From: 20CM-2-55-15 sp963738025
GTDB lineage: Bacteria > Acidobacteriota > Terriglobia > 20CM-2-55-15
Length of the DNA: 64,000 nt
Reading direction: 5' to 3'
Assembly: GCA_963738025.1 (NCBI GenBank)
Contig: CAVTWA010000005.1
Span: 186,001-250,000, forward strand
Shown here: piece after piece, positions 17,534-26,230 of the stretch
How positions within the stretch are numbered: position 1 is the stretch's first letter
How the letters are laid out: each line of letters opens with the position of its first letter
Notes under the pieces: model-generated
What the model saw: only the letters and a program-made list of their open reading frames with translations
The model's database searches: none
What the model was told of the DNA's origin: nothing
Position numbers and translations under genes: made by a program

Positions 17534-18405
17534 AGTCCCGATTTCCAGAGGCCGGCGCCTGCGCGCAGCATAATCCAGGCTTTTGCCAGTCCGGACAATC
17601 CGGGATGAGGCTGAGCAAGCACGTCGTAATGAATCGATTCTATTTTTGCGAGAATTCCACTGTAAATTCTCATCAACGTCCAGAGAGCTGCCTGGCTGTC
17701 GCGATCGATCAACTGCAACAACTGGACTCCCTCGTCGTATAACCCCCAGGCACGATCGGCCTCGAATCGCATCAGTTGTACGAATGCGGGGCTGGCAACG
17801 GCCCGCGAGAGGTCTTGAGAGCTGCAACCGAACCGCTTTAGATCTTCCTGAGGAAGATAAATTCGCCCCATCGAATAATCTTCCGCGATATCCCGAAGAA
17901 TGTTCGTTAATTGAAAAGCGATTCCAAGCTTCGGCGCCAGATCGAGAGCTTTACGATCTGAAAATCCGAAGACGTGCACACAACACAAGCCAACCGTTCC
18001 GGCTACGCAATAGCAGTAGCGGCTCAAATCTTCGAAGGTCTCATAGGTACGGATGCCGAGATCCATCTCGGTCCCAGACATCAGATCGTGAAAATACTGT
18101 GGAGGAATCTTATACCGCTGGATCGTATCGTGGAACGCAATCAAGAGCTGGTTATTGTTGTAGTTTCCCTGAAGCGCCTGGTCCAGAGCATTGCGCCATG
18201 CCTTTAATCCTTTGCCCTTTTCGCTTACTTCGCCTTCCGCGTCGGAGATGTCATCGGCTCGCCGCATGAACGCATAGAGCGCGCACAGCGCGTCGCGCTT
18301 CGCGGCAGGCAGCAAGGCGAAACCGTAATAAAAATTACGCGCTGCGGCCCACGCGAGGTTGCGACAATGCTCGTAAGAAGCTGCCAATTCGGTAGCGTTT
18401 GGCAT
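17515..18405 (-). CDS. hpnD: presqualene diphosphate synthase HpnD
   Basis: A 296-residue all-helical prenyl synthase with both aspartate-rich sites: FMRRADDISDAEG (residues ~46-58) and QLTNILRDIAEDYSMGRIYL (around 187-206). HpnD condenses two farnesyl diphosphates to presqualene diphosphate. The 5' end overlaps the 3' end of hpnC by 71 bases, and its own 3' end overlaps hpnE by 19, so the three squalene genes form one translational unit. The paralogue HpnC lies directly upstream. Confidence 0.93.
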   Translation of the reverse strand: MPNATELAASYEHCRNLAWAAARNFYYGFALLPAAKRDALCALYAFMRRADDISDAEGEVSEKGKGLKAWRNALDQALQGNYNNNQLLIAFHDTIQRYKIPPQYFHDLMSGTEMDLGIRTYETFEDLSRYCYCVAGTVGLCCVHVFGFSDRKALDLAPKLGIAFQLTNILRDIAEDYSMGRIYLPQEDLKRFGCSSQDLSRAVASPAFVQLMRFEADRAWGLYDEGVQLLQLIDRDSQAALWTLMRIYSGILAKIESIHYDVLAQPHPGLSGLAKAWIMLRAGAGLWKSGLCPRHT

Positions 18406-19285
18406 AAGTTAGACCCAAAAGACGAAGCTTGGCCCTGCCGCTGAGGGCCGGCCGGATTCGCAGAGTGTTGTAGCCAATGGATTCGATCGCGTCAAGTACG
18501 GCGAGGCCACCCTGGCTGAACAACTCGATATCGACGCGCAGTCCGCCGTCGACTTTTCCCACTAACGGCAAACCTTGTGCAAACAGTGCGCGTGTGCGGA
18601 AGACGAGTTCGCGCATCAATACCTCATACCGCTCGTCGAATTCTTTGTTGAACAGGTCGGTTTCCGTCAATCCATATGCATGCAGCAGATCGAGCGGAAT
18701 GTAGATACGGTCCTTATCCAGATCCCGTGCCACATCCTGCCAGAAGTTTGCCAGTTGAAGCGCAGTGCAGGTGAAATCCGATAGTGTCTGCCGCTCCTGG
18801 TCGCGATATCCACCTAAATAGAGCACAAGACGGCCGACCGGGTTTGCCGAGTACCGGCAATAGTCTGCCACCGCGTCCCAATTGGCGTAGCGACGCGTTG
18901 TTTGATCGCGGCGGAACGCCGTAAGCAGATCTTCAAATGGTTGTTTCGGAATGCTGAAAGAGTCGATTGTACGGTGGAGTGCAACGAACACTGCATGGTC
19001 TGGAGAGCCGTCATAGCACCGTTGCAGCCCGTCTCCCCACCAGTTCAGCAGCTCCATGGCGGCTTTCGGATCGGAAATTTCGTCAGCGAGATCATCCGCC
19101 CACCGGCAATATGCGTAAACGTTGTAAAAGTGTTGCCGGAGATGCCGCGGCAACAGGTAGCTGGCGACCGTGAAATTTTCGTAGTGATGCTTAGCGAGCC
19201 AGCGGGTGTACTCCTGCGCCGACTTCAGCGACGCCCCGGATGGCGGCAAGCGGCGGGCAATCTCGAAATCTGGAGGTAGTTTCAT
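18335..19285 (-). CDS. hpnC: hydroxysqualene synthase HpnC
   Basis: ATG at 19285 (MKLPPDFEIARRLPPSG) is preferred to a TTG nine bases earlier. The 316-residue protein shows the squalene/phytoene synthase pattern: YCRWADDLADE (first Asp site, residues ~60-70) and LQLANFWQDVARDLDKDR (second site). HpnC turns presqualene diphosphate into hydroxysqualene, which HpnE reduces. It overlaps hpnD by 71 bases and is separated from the zinc dehydrogenase upstream by a palindromic repeat. Confidence 0.93.
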   Translation of the reverse strand: MKLPPDFEIARRLPPSGASLKSAQEYTRWLAKHHYENFTVASYLLPRHLRQHFYNVYAYCRWADDLADEISDPKAAMELLNWWGDGLQRCYDGSPDHAVFVALHRTIDSFSIPKQPFEDLLTAFRRDQTTRRYANWDAVADYCRYSANPVGRLVLYLGGYRDQERQTLSDFTCTALQLANFWQDVARDLDKDRIYIPLDLLHAYGLTETDLFNKEFDERYEVLMRELVFRTRALFAQGLPLVGKVDGGLRVDIELFSQGGLAVLDAIESIGYNTLRIRPALSGRAKLRLLGLTYAKRYRIGSFLRALSQPRVGRSA

Positions 19286-19314
19286 TTCACGCAACCAAAG
19301 AATTTACCCATGGC

Positions 19315-19389
19315 AATTTGGGGACGGTTGCCTAAATGACCTAAATTGCGGTGCAAATTTAGGTCATTCAGGCAACCGTCCCCGAATTT
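19315..19389. repeat. palindromic repeat, family A (copy 3)
   Basis: Arms aatttggggacggttgccta and its near reverse complement flank an inner palindrome cctaaattgc-ggt-gcaaatttagg. Copy 2 at 16085 shares the outer and inner arms with a few changes. It lies between the zinc dehydrogenase stop (19389) and hpnC. Together with copies 1 and 2 it marks boundaries between groups of hopanoid operon genes. Confidence 0.9.
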
Positions 19390-20423
19390 CAGGGCATGAC
19401 GGCGACCTTGAGCTGTCCGTTCCGGTTCTTCATATGTTCGAAGACCTGCGGCAGTTCGCTCAACGGAACTTCCCCTGTCACAAAATCCTTCGCGCTGACT
19501 TCACGGCGAGCGATGAGATCGAGAGCTTCGCGTATGAAACGCGGTGTGTGGTGGAAGCTGGATTTGATCGTAATTTCCGAATAATGCACTGCCGAGGCTT
19601 CCAACTCGACCTTGGTTCCACGGGGACATCCGCCAAACAAGTTTATTGCACCCCCGCGCCGGACCATCTGCAGAGCCCATTGCCAGGTCATTGCCGAGCC
19701 CACGGCCTCAATGACCGAGTCAGCGCCGAACCGCCGGTAGGTGAAGTCCCGAACAGCCGAAACCGGATCGTCGATTTTCGAGATATCCCAGGCTGCGGAA
19801 GCTCCCAGCCGTTCGGCAGCCTTGATTTGACTGCTGCGCTTGCCTAACGCGATTACGTGCGCGCCACGGCTGGACAGCACACGGACGAACTGTAAACCAA
19901 TCGGGCCGCACCCGATGACGACGGCGGTGTCACCAGACTGGATGCCCGTTTCGTCGACAGCCCGGAGCACGCACGCGAGCGGTTCGACGAGAGCGGCTTC
20001 AATAAAGTCGAGGTGATGTGGTATTTCAATCAGATTCTCGCGCACGATCCGTGCAGGGATCAATGCGTATTCGGCATAAGCGCCGTTGTTGAAAACCAGA
20101 TCTTCGCAGAGATTCGCCTTATCTTTGCGGCAGAAGAAACACTCGTTGCAAGGAGCCGAATTTGCGGCTACAACCCGCATGCCCAGCGGGTACTTGTCGC
20201 GGACGGCATGACCCGCGTCGGCAACGATACCGGAAAGTTCATGTCCGAAGATTGCCGGCGGCACGATCATCCGGGCGTGATAGCCCTGCTTCCAGACTTT
20301 GAAATCCGTTCCGCAGGTCAGAGCCACTTTGACCTGGACCAGAAGGTCCTCCGCTCCGACAGTCGGAACCGCCACCTTTTGAATTTTTAGATCTTCTCGA
20401 CCGTGCAGGACGGCCGCCATCAT
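19389..20423 (-). CDS. zinc-dependent medium-chain dehydrogenase (second of two in hopanoid operon)
   Basis: ATG at 20423 (MMAAVLHGREDLKIQKVAVP) begins a normal-length protein of about 344 residues; a GTG at 20447 overlapping the previous stop (GTGA) is possible, whereas the open frame up to 20597 has no homology in its extra part. Features are the catalytic zinc region LTCGTDFKVW...FGHELSG, the structural zinc cysteines CNECFFCRKDKANLC and the Rossmann motif VVIGCGPIGLQFVRVL. It probably oxidises or reduces a secondary alcohol or aldehyde with NAD(P). Placement between hpnG and hpnC, next to a paralogue, suggests action on the ribosyl side chain of the hopanoid. Confidence 0.83.
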   Translation of the reverse strand: MMAAVLHGREDLKIQKVAVPTVGAEDLLVQVKVALTCGTDFKVWKQGYHARMIVPPAIFGHELSGIVADAGHAVRDKYPLGMRVVAANSAPCNECFFCRKDKANLCEDLVFNNGAYAEYALIPARIVRENLIEIPHHLDFIEAALVEPLACVLRAVDETGIQSGDTAVVIGCGPIGLQFVRVLSSRGAHVIALGKRSSQIKAAERLGASAAWDISKIDDPVSAVRDFTYRRFGADSVIEAVGSAMTWQWALQMVRRGGAINLFGGCPRGTKVELEASAVHYSEITIKSSFHHTPRFIREALDLIARREVSAKDFVTGEVPLSELPQVFEHMKNRNGQLKVAVMP

Positions 20424-20443
20424 GTGCCCGTTGCGAGCAGTCC

Positions 20444-21544
20444 TCACGGCAGAATCACCAGCTTCAGAGAACTGTCTGCGGGATGGGATGCCATCGCAAA
20501 AGCCTGCTCGACCTCGTTGAGTGAAAAACGATGAGTAACAAGTTCGTTCAGAAGAACGTGATTGTCGAAAACAAGGCGCGCCGATTCCTCCTGACAATCA
20601 ACTGCTGCACTGTAGCTGCCAAGAATCTCTTTTTCTTCCACTCCGACGGCCGCTCCTGGAAATTGAATCTGCGTTACCGGATCGTTTTGCGCAAATAAGA
20701 GTACCCGTCCACCGGGCCGTGCAAGGTCCAGTGCGACGGGAACGAGCTTCGCATCCGCCACCGCCAGCAGTACGGCATCGGCCCCTATACCACTGCGCCG
20801 CTTGCGAATTTCTGCGGCGGCATTCGAAGCCGCAGGATCCAGACACGCTTCGGCGCCGAAACGCACACTCATCTGCCGGCGAAAGGGCAGCGGGTCGCTG
20901 GCAAATACCGTAGCGCCCGCTGCGCGGGCTAAAAACGTCAGTAAAAGACCCACAGGGCCTTGTCCGATGACAAAGACGACCTCTCCTGGCGCGACACGCG
21001 CTTTCCGGACTGCTTTCAGGCAGGTGTTTACTGGTTCGACGAAGATGGCTTCCTGAAAGCTCACATCGTCCGGTATCGTCACCACACCGCGATTGACGAT
21101 ATGCGGCATTACCCGCACGTATTCGGCAAAGCCGCCGCCATTCGGATCAAACCCGGCTGTGACGCCGGTATTTTTGTATTGAGTACACTGAGAGAACAAT
21201 TGTCGATCGCAGTAAAAGCAATTTTCACATGGAATGTGATGAAAGCTGATCACGCGATCACCAATGGACCACCGCTCAACACCCGCTCCAACCTGCACGA
21301 TGCTGCCGGCGATCTCGTGGCCAAAAATCTGCGGTGGTTTGACAAGGTCATGCCGCACTTTCTTGACGTCTGTTCCGCAGATGCCGCAAGCCGCAACCCG
21401 AATGAGAATCTCACCCGTTCCAACCACGGGCACCGGCACGGTTTCGAGGCCGATCCGGCCTTTGCCGCGATATACGCCCGCCCGCATTTCGTTCGGAATC
21501 AGAACCGGGGATTCGGGTGGCGCTGTCTGCACTCGAGTACTCAT
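20444..21544 (-). CDS. zinc-dependent medium-chain dehydrogenase (first of two in hopanoid operon)
   Basis: A 366-residue MDR protein. The catalytic site is CGICGTDVKKVRHDLVKPPQ followed by FGHEIAGSIV, the structural zinc site CENCFYCDRQLFSQC, and the cofactor motif VVFVIGQGPVGLLLTFLARA. Its ATG overlaps the hpnG stop (ATGA) and the next dehydrogenase follows after 20 bases. The two are clearly related but not recent duplicates. Neither belongs to the classical hpn set, so they may supply the reduction of ribosylhopane or formylhopane to bacteriohopanetetrol. That is inference; sugar alcohol dehydrogenases are the nearest family. Confidence 0.85.
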   Translation of the reverse strand: MSTRVQTAPPESPVLIPNEMRAGVYRGKGRIGLETVPVPVVGTGEILIRVAACGICGTDVKKVRHDLVKPPQIFGHEIAGSIVQVGAGVERWSIGDRVISFHHIPCENCFYCDRQLFSQCTQYKNTGVTAGFDPNGGGFAEYVRVMPHIVNRGVVTIPDDVSFQEAIFVEPVNTCLKAVRKARVAPGEVVFVIGQGPVGLLLTFLARAAGATVFASDPLPFRRQMSVRFGAEACLDPAASNAAAEIRKRRSGIGADAVLLAVADAKLVPVALDLARPGGRVLLFAQNDPVTQIQFPGAAVGVEEKEILGSYSAAVDCQEESARLVFDNHVLLNELVTHRFSLNEVEQAFAMASHPADSSLKLVILP

Positions 21545-22251
21545 CGCAATATCGGCTCCGCCGCAATCCGATAACTCTTTTCATTCGACATGAGAAATTT
21601 CACATAGCGATCCAGAAAACCCGCCAGGTTGCGGATTGCTGCAGAACTGCCGACGCCGAACCTGACGAAATCCGGCAAACGCGCCGGGTGCTTTAATAAT
21701 TCCGTGATCATGCTTATCCATGCCAATTCTCCGCGATCGGTTACGGTCTTGCTGAAGTCGATCGGAAGCTTTTGCTCCGGGGAATCCGAAATCGTCCGGA
21801 TTGCAACAGCCGGGACGCCGGCACGCTGTGCTTCGGTGAGCACGTGGAAGCTTTCCATGTCCACAGCGTCGGCCGCCTGAGCGATTTCCGCCCGTTCGGT
21901 TGCGGAATTTGCGATAGCGGCTGAAGTGAAGAAAAAATCCAAGGGTTTTGCGCCACAACGAACTGCAGCATCGATCAGACCTCCGTCTCCAGGAATGACC
22001 GTCTTTTTGCCTGCAGCTCTGACGCCCCGAGCGACGGTGATCGTGCCGACGCGGTTTTCACTTTTCAGGCTGCCCGCCAGGCCGGATGCAATGCACACAT
22101 CGACACCGCGAGCGAGGGCTTGCCGGAGTTCGACTGGCGAGCGGCGCATTCCGATACCTGTTAAAACCACTTGAATGTCTTCAGTCAGTTCTGCAGGTCC
22201 GCGCCAGTCGCGCATCTCCGATCGAACCGCGAACGTTACTAAAATCTTCAT
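21541..22251 (-). CDS. hpnG: adenosylhopane nucleosidase/phosphorylase HpnG
   Basis: ATG at 22251 (MKILVTFAVRSEMRDWRG) gives 236 residues. The fold is MTA/SAH-nucleosidase-like: TGIGMRRSPVELRQAL near the N-terminus, CIASGLAGSL, and the signature AVDMESFHVLTEAQ followed by AVAIRTISDSPEQ. HpnG releases adenine from adenosylhopane, leaving a (phospho)ribosylhopane. It lies 21 bases after hpnA and overlaps the first dehydrogenase by ATGA. Confidence 0.9.
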   Translation of the reverse strand: MKILVTFAVRSEMRDWRGPAELTEDIQVVLTGIGMRRSPVELRQALARGVDVCIASGLAGSLKSENRVGTITVARGVRAAGKKTVIPGDGGLIDAAVRCGAKPLDFFFTSAAIANSATERAEIAQAADAVDMESFHVLTEAQRAGVPAVAIRTISDSPEQKLPIDFSKTVTDRGELAWISMITELLKHPARLPDFVRFGVGSSAAIRNLAGFLDRYVKFLMSNEKSYRIAAEPILR

Positions 22252-22272
22252 GCGAGTCTTTTTCAACCTGGC

Positions 22273-23283
22273 TCAGGCTGCCCCGCGATTTGCGCCACGC
22301 GTGACGTAGCCATTATCGACATACCAGCGCGCTGCGCGCTCTAAAGCAGCGTCCACGCTGCCGGCTGAGAAGCCAAGTTCGCGCTGGGCGAGCGAACAAT
22401 CGACAAACATTTTGTGCCGTGACATGCGAACACCTTCCAGAGGAATCCGGGGTTCGCGCCCCGTTAACGAGCAGAATATGTTTTCTGCAAAGCCCGCGGC
22501 CAGTGCAGCCGCGTACGGCATCTTTAGACGCGGAGCACGGCGGTTGGTGGCTGCAGCGAGCGAATCCAGAATCTGCTTCAGGCTCATGTTCCTGCCGCCG
22601 AGGATGTACCGTTGTCCAATGCGGCCGTGCTGGAGCGCCTGCCAATGGCCTGCCGCCACGTCCTCAACGGCGACGATGTTCATACCCGTATCGACATACG
22701 CGGGCATGCGACCGTTTAAAAAGTCTAGGATAATGCGACCGGTTGGTGTGGGCTTCCAATCGCAAGGTCCTACGGGCGTTGTCGGATTGACGACGACAGC
22801 AGGAAAACCCCTGGCCGCGGCTTCCAGGACGGCTTCTTCGGCCAGCAGTTTGGATTTCTTGTAGTGGCCGATCATGTCGTCGACAGTCGCCTTTGTCCTT
22901 TCGTCCGGCAGACTCTGTGAGTGCGGGACTGCTATCGTCCCGACCGTGCTGGTGTATATGAACCGCTCAACTCCGGCACTGCGGGCGGCCGCGATCAGAT
23001 TGTTTGTACCCAGAAGGTTGCTCTCGTAAAGTTCATTGGCATCTCTGGACCACAGGCGATAGTCGGCTGCCACATGAAACACATGGCTGACGCCCTTGAG
23101 CGCCTGATCCAGAGAAGACTGGTTGCGCAGGTCTCCTTCGAACGCTTCAACAGGTAAATCCCGAATGAAACGGCGTTCACTTGTGCGACGAACGAGAACG
23201 CGGACGTCCCTTGTTTTCTCAACAAGCAAGCGCGTCACATGCAATCCGACAAATCCCGTCGCACCGGTGACTAATGTCGCCAT
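22273..23283 (-). CDS. hpnA: hopanoid-associated sugar epimerase HpnA
   Basis: ATG at 23283 (MATLVTGATGFVGLHVTRLL) shares its A with the hpnH stop (TGATG); an upstream extension to 23334 has no support. The 336-residue extended SDR has the NAD motif TGATGFVG, the Ser of FIYTSTVGTIAVP and the active-site pair in IGHYKKSKLLAE (Y-x3-K). HpnA is found in most hopanoid clusters as an NAD-dependent sugar epimerase/dehydratase-like protein; its substrate is unsettled. It is followed by hpnG. Confidence 0.92.
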   Translation of the reverse strand: MATLVTGATGFVGLHVTRLLVEKTRDVRVLVRRTSERRFIRDLPVEAFEGDLRNQSSLDQALKGVSHVFHVAADYRLWSRDANELYESNLLGTNNLIAAARSAGVERFIYTSTVGTIAVPHSQSLPDERTKATVDDMIGHYKKSKLLAEEAVLEAAARGFPAVVVNPTTPVGPCDWKPTPTGRIILDFLNGRMPAYVDTGMNIVAVEDVAAGHWQALQHGRIGQRYILGGRNMSLKQILDSLAAATNRRAPRLKMPYAAALAAGFAENIFCSLTGREPRIPLEGVRMSRHKMFVDCSLAQRELGFSAGSVDAALERAARWYVDNGYVTRGANRGAA

Positions 23284-24302
23284 CAGGCAGTGACGCTCCG
23301 GGGGCGCATCTTCGCTGGACTGGATAACTGCCATTTCAGCAGCTTCCAGCTGTCTCCCAACTTCCGGTTTGCTCCCAGCACGGCAGACGGTTCGTACCCC
23401 GCGTGGACCATACAGTCGGCGCAGCGTGGATCGCGACCATGGCCGTATTTTTCCCAGGGAGTCTTGTCGATCAGGTCCTTGAATGACGAGTGGTGCTTGT
23501 CCGTCATCAGGTAGCAGGGCCCCTTCCAGCCGCGCGGGTTGTAGGTTGGATTACCCCACGCCGTGCACATCATGTCGCGCTCACCGGCAAGGAATTCCAG
23601 ATAGATCGGCGACGTCATGAGCTGAAAGTGTCCGAGCAGTTCGCGCGCCTGGCGGAACTTTTCGCGAATGTCGTCGCGCGACATGAAGATTTCTTTCGAT
23701 TGCACTGCGGCATACGAATACGCAGGCGAAACCATGAATCCGTCAACGCCCAGGCCCGACAGGTATTCGAATAGTTGGCGGATTTCCTTCAAGTCGGTTT
23801 CTTTGAAAATGGTCGTGTTGGTACAAACCAGGAAACCGGCTTCCTTCGCTGCCTTGATTCCTTCAATCGCCAGCTGAAAAACCCCTTCCCGCTCGACGCA
23901 CATGTCATGCGTTTTTTCGAGACCATCGAGGTGCACGTTGAAGAACAGCCGCGACGAGGGTTTGAACTCGTGCAGGCGTTTCTTAAGAAACATTCCATGC
24001 GTGCACAAATAGATGTGCTTTTTGCGGCCCAATAACTCACTCACAAGACGCCCGAGTTCGGGGTAAATCATGGGTTCGCCGCCGCAAATCGAAACGATGG
24101 GCGCGCCGCATTCCTCAGCTGCAGCAAGGCACTGCTCAACGGAAAGCTTTTCTTTGATTGTGTCGGCATATTCACGGATGCGACCGCAGCCGGTGCACGT
24201 CAGATTGCACGCGTGCAGGGGCTCGAGCATCATCACCAGAGGAAACTTGTCGACGCCGCGTAGCCTTTTGCCAGCGATGTACTTGGACATGCTGGTTGTC
24301 AT
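23283..24302 (-). CDS. hpnH: adenosylhopene transferase HpnH (radical SAM)
   Basis: ATG at 24302 (MTTSMSKYIAGKRLRGVDKF) is preferred over GTG 24320, which touches the cyclase stop. The protein is about 339 residues with the radical SAM motif CNLTCTGC (CxxxCxxC) after MMLEPLHA, the SAM-contact ICGGEPMIYPELGRL and a C-terminal region rich in Cys/Trp (CTAWGNPTYNPRGWKGPCYL). HpnH attaches the adenosyl radical to diploptene, forming adenosylhopane, the first C35 intermediate. It lies 17 bases after the cyclase gene. Confidence 0.94.
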   Translation of the reverse strand: MTTSMSKYIAGKRLRGVDKFPLVMMLEPLHACNLTCTGCGRIREYADTIKEKLSVEQCLAAAEECGAPIVSICGGEPMIYPELGRLVSELLGRKKHIYLCTHGMFLKKRLHEFKPSSRLFFNVHLDGLEKTHDMCVEREGVFQLAIEGIKAAKEAGFLVCTNTTIFKETDLKEIRQLFEYLSGLGVDGFMVSPAYSYAAVQSKEIFMSRDDIREKFRQARELLGHFQLMTSPIYLEFLAGERDMMCTAWGNPTYNPRGWKGPCYLMTDKHHSSFKDLIDKTPWEKYGHGRDPRCADCMVHAGYEPSAVLGANRKLGDSWKLLKWQLSSPAKMRPRSVTA

Positions 24303-24319
24303 AGTCAGTGGAAATCTCA

Positions 24320-26221
24320 CTAAACCCTCGCTAACTGTCGATATCGAGCTAGTGCAAACATTGGAAAATAATGACGGTAAAGATGGTATTTCAAATAAAA
24401 CACCTTCGGAAAACCCGTCCCTGTAAACGGCACTTCATCCCAGGAGCCATGATCGTTCTGGCGTTCCAGCAGATATGCAACGGCCGACTGAACAGCCGGA
24501 TCATTCACGTCGTAGACCGTGAGCAGTCCGAGCAGGCCCCAGGCCGTCTGCGACGGCGTGCTTTCGCCCCTTCCCATCTCAGCAGGATCGTTGTACGACG
24601 TGCACGATTCGCCAAATCCGCCGTCTGCGTTCTGAACCGAGCGGAGCCATTCCGCGGCTTTGACCATCGCCGGATGCTGTCTTAATCCAACCGCATATAG
24701 AGCCCGCAAAACGCCGCTCGTGCCATATACATAATTGACTCCCCAGCGGCCATACCAGGGACCATTGGGGTATTGCTCCTTCAGCACATATGCAATTCCC
24801 CGTTGGACGCGAGCGTCGGCATCGGTCCAGCCGAACCGGCCGAAGCACTCCAGCACGCGGGCGGTCACGTCAGGAGACGATGGATCAAGCATGGCGTTGT
24901 GATCGGCGAAGGGGATATGGTTCAAAATGGCGCGATCGTTGTCGCGGTCAAAGGCTCCCCAGCCGCCATCCCGGTTTTGCATACTTGCCAGCCACTTCAT
25001 TCCTAGATCGACGGAGTGGTCCAAGCGTTCGCGGTCGGGGTAGGGAGCATTTTGAAGCGCCATCAGCACAAATGCCGTGTCGTCGACGTCCGGATAGAAA
25101 TCATTGCGAAATTCGAAAGCCCAGCCGCCGGGCGATGCATCCCGATTTTTGATTTGCCAGTCACCCGACCCCAGAATCTGTTTGTCCAGCAACCACTCCG
25201 TGGCTCTTTTCAACACATCGTCAGATCGTGAACCGGCCTCGATCAGCGTGAATGCAGCAATTGCCGTGTCCCAGACCGGCGACAAACAGGGCTGCAGGCG
25301 AATCGTGATGCTGTCTTCGATTTCGAATTTGCCGAACTCGCTGATCTGCCGCGCGGTCAATGGATGCGTCGGAGAATGGCCAAGAGCCATCAGAGCGAAA
25401 ATGGAATTCATCATTGCCGGATAGATGGCAGCGAGGCCTTCCGTGCGCTCCAGATGTTCGACCATCCAGTCCGTTGCCAGATCCAACGCGCGTTTGCGTC
25501 CGGGTTTCCAGGGGATTCGTTCGTAAATCTTGAGCCCGCGGTCGAGAGTGAGGAAGGCGTTTCGCCAGCTGACTTCGGCGCCTATTTCAAACATCGCCTT
25601 CGTCTTTGACCGGTCGCAGAATAACTCGTCCAGGTGCGCGGTTTTCGGCACGGGCCAGCACGGCTTGTGCGCATATAGAATCGTCAGAGGCACAACGATC
25701 GCGCGAGTCCACGACGACATCTCGTAGATGTTGATGTACGCCCAATTGGGCAAAAGCATCAGCTCCGGCGGTATGGCCGGCACCATTTCCCAACTGATCA
25801 CGCCGGCAAGCGCCAGATAAAGTCGGGTAAACGAATTTGTATGTTCCAGGCCGCCAAGTTCGCGGACACGGCGGCAGGCGCGCACCATATGCGGAGCGTC
25901 CGGAGAGTCCCCGGCAAGTTTCAGCGCGAAATAGGCCTTAACCGTGGCGTTTACTTCAGAAGGGCCGCCGCTGAAGATGTTCCAGCCGCCATCGCTCAAC
26001 TGCCGGCGGCGCACATACTCCGCGAGTTTGCGGACGCGGATGTGATCGAACTTATCCAGAACGTGGAGGTAGAAGATATAGTCGGATTCGAGCGTCGTGT
26101 CCGCTTCCAGCTCACCCAGCCAGTAACCTTCTTCGTACTGCAGAGAGATTAGAAACGAAACCGCGCGCTCGAGCGATTCTTCGAGCAGGGATTGTGTTTC
26201 GAGTTCTAGATTCTGTGACAT
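24320..26221 (-). CDS. shc: squalene-hopene cyclase
   Basis: A 633-residue class II terpene cyclase with the catalytic acid motif DVDD at residues 378-381 (FYPDVDDTAF) and repeated QW motifs (QLSDGGWNIF, QNRDGGWGAF, QNADGGFGES, QNDHGSWDE). The length is normal for SHC (about 630-660). It cyclises squalene to hopene at the inner membrane. It starts 9 bases after ispH and is followed by hpnH, so precursor supply, cyclisation and side-chain addition are co-transcribed. Confidence 0.96.
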   Translation of the reverse strand: MSQNLELETQSLLEESLERAVSFLISLQYEEGYWLGELEADTTLESDYIFYLHVLDKFDHIRVRKLAEYVRRRQLSDGGWNIFSGGPSEVNATVKAYFALKLAGDSPDAPHMVRACRRVRELGGLEHTNSFTRLYLALAGVISWEMVPAIPPELMLLPNWAYINIYEMSSWTRAIVVPLTILYAHKPCWPVPKTAHLDELFCDRSKTKAMFEIGAEVSWRNAFLTLDRGLKIYERIPWKPGRKRALDLATDWMVEHLERTEGLAAIYPAMMNSIFALMALGHSPTHPLTARQISEFGKFEIEDSITIRLQPCLSPVWDTAIAAFTLIEAGSRSDDVLKRATEWLLDKQILGSGDWQIKNRDASPGGWAFEFRNDFYPDVDDTAFVLMALQNAPYPDRERLDHSVDLGMKWLASMQNRDGGWGAFDRDNDRAILNHIPFADHNAMLDPSSPDVTARVLECFGRFGWTDADARVQRGIAYVLKEQYPNGPWYGRWGVNYVYGTSGVLRALYAVGLRQHPAMVKAAEWLRSVQNADGGFGESCTSYNDPAEMGRGESTPSQTAWGLLGLLTVYDVNDPAVQSAVAYLLERQNDHGSWDEVPFTGTGFPKVFYLKYHLYRHYFPMFALARYRQLARV

Positions 26222-26230
26222 TTTTAGGTG

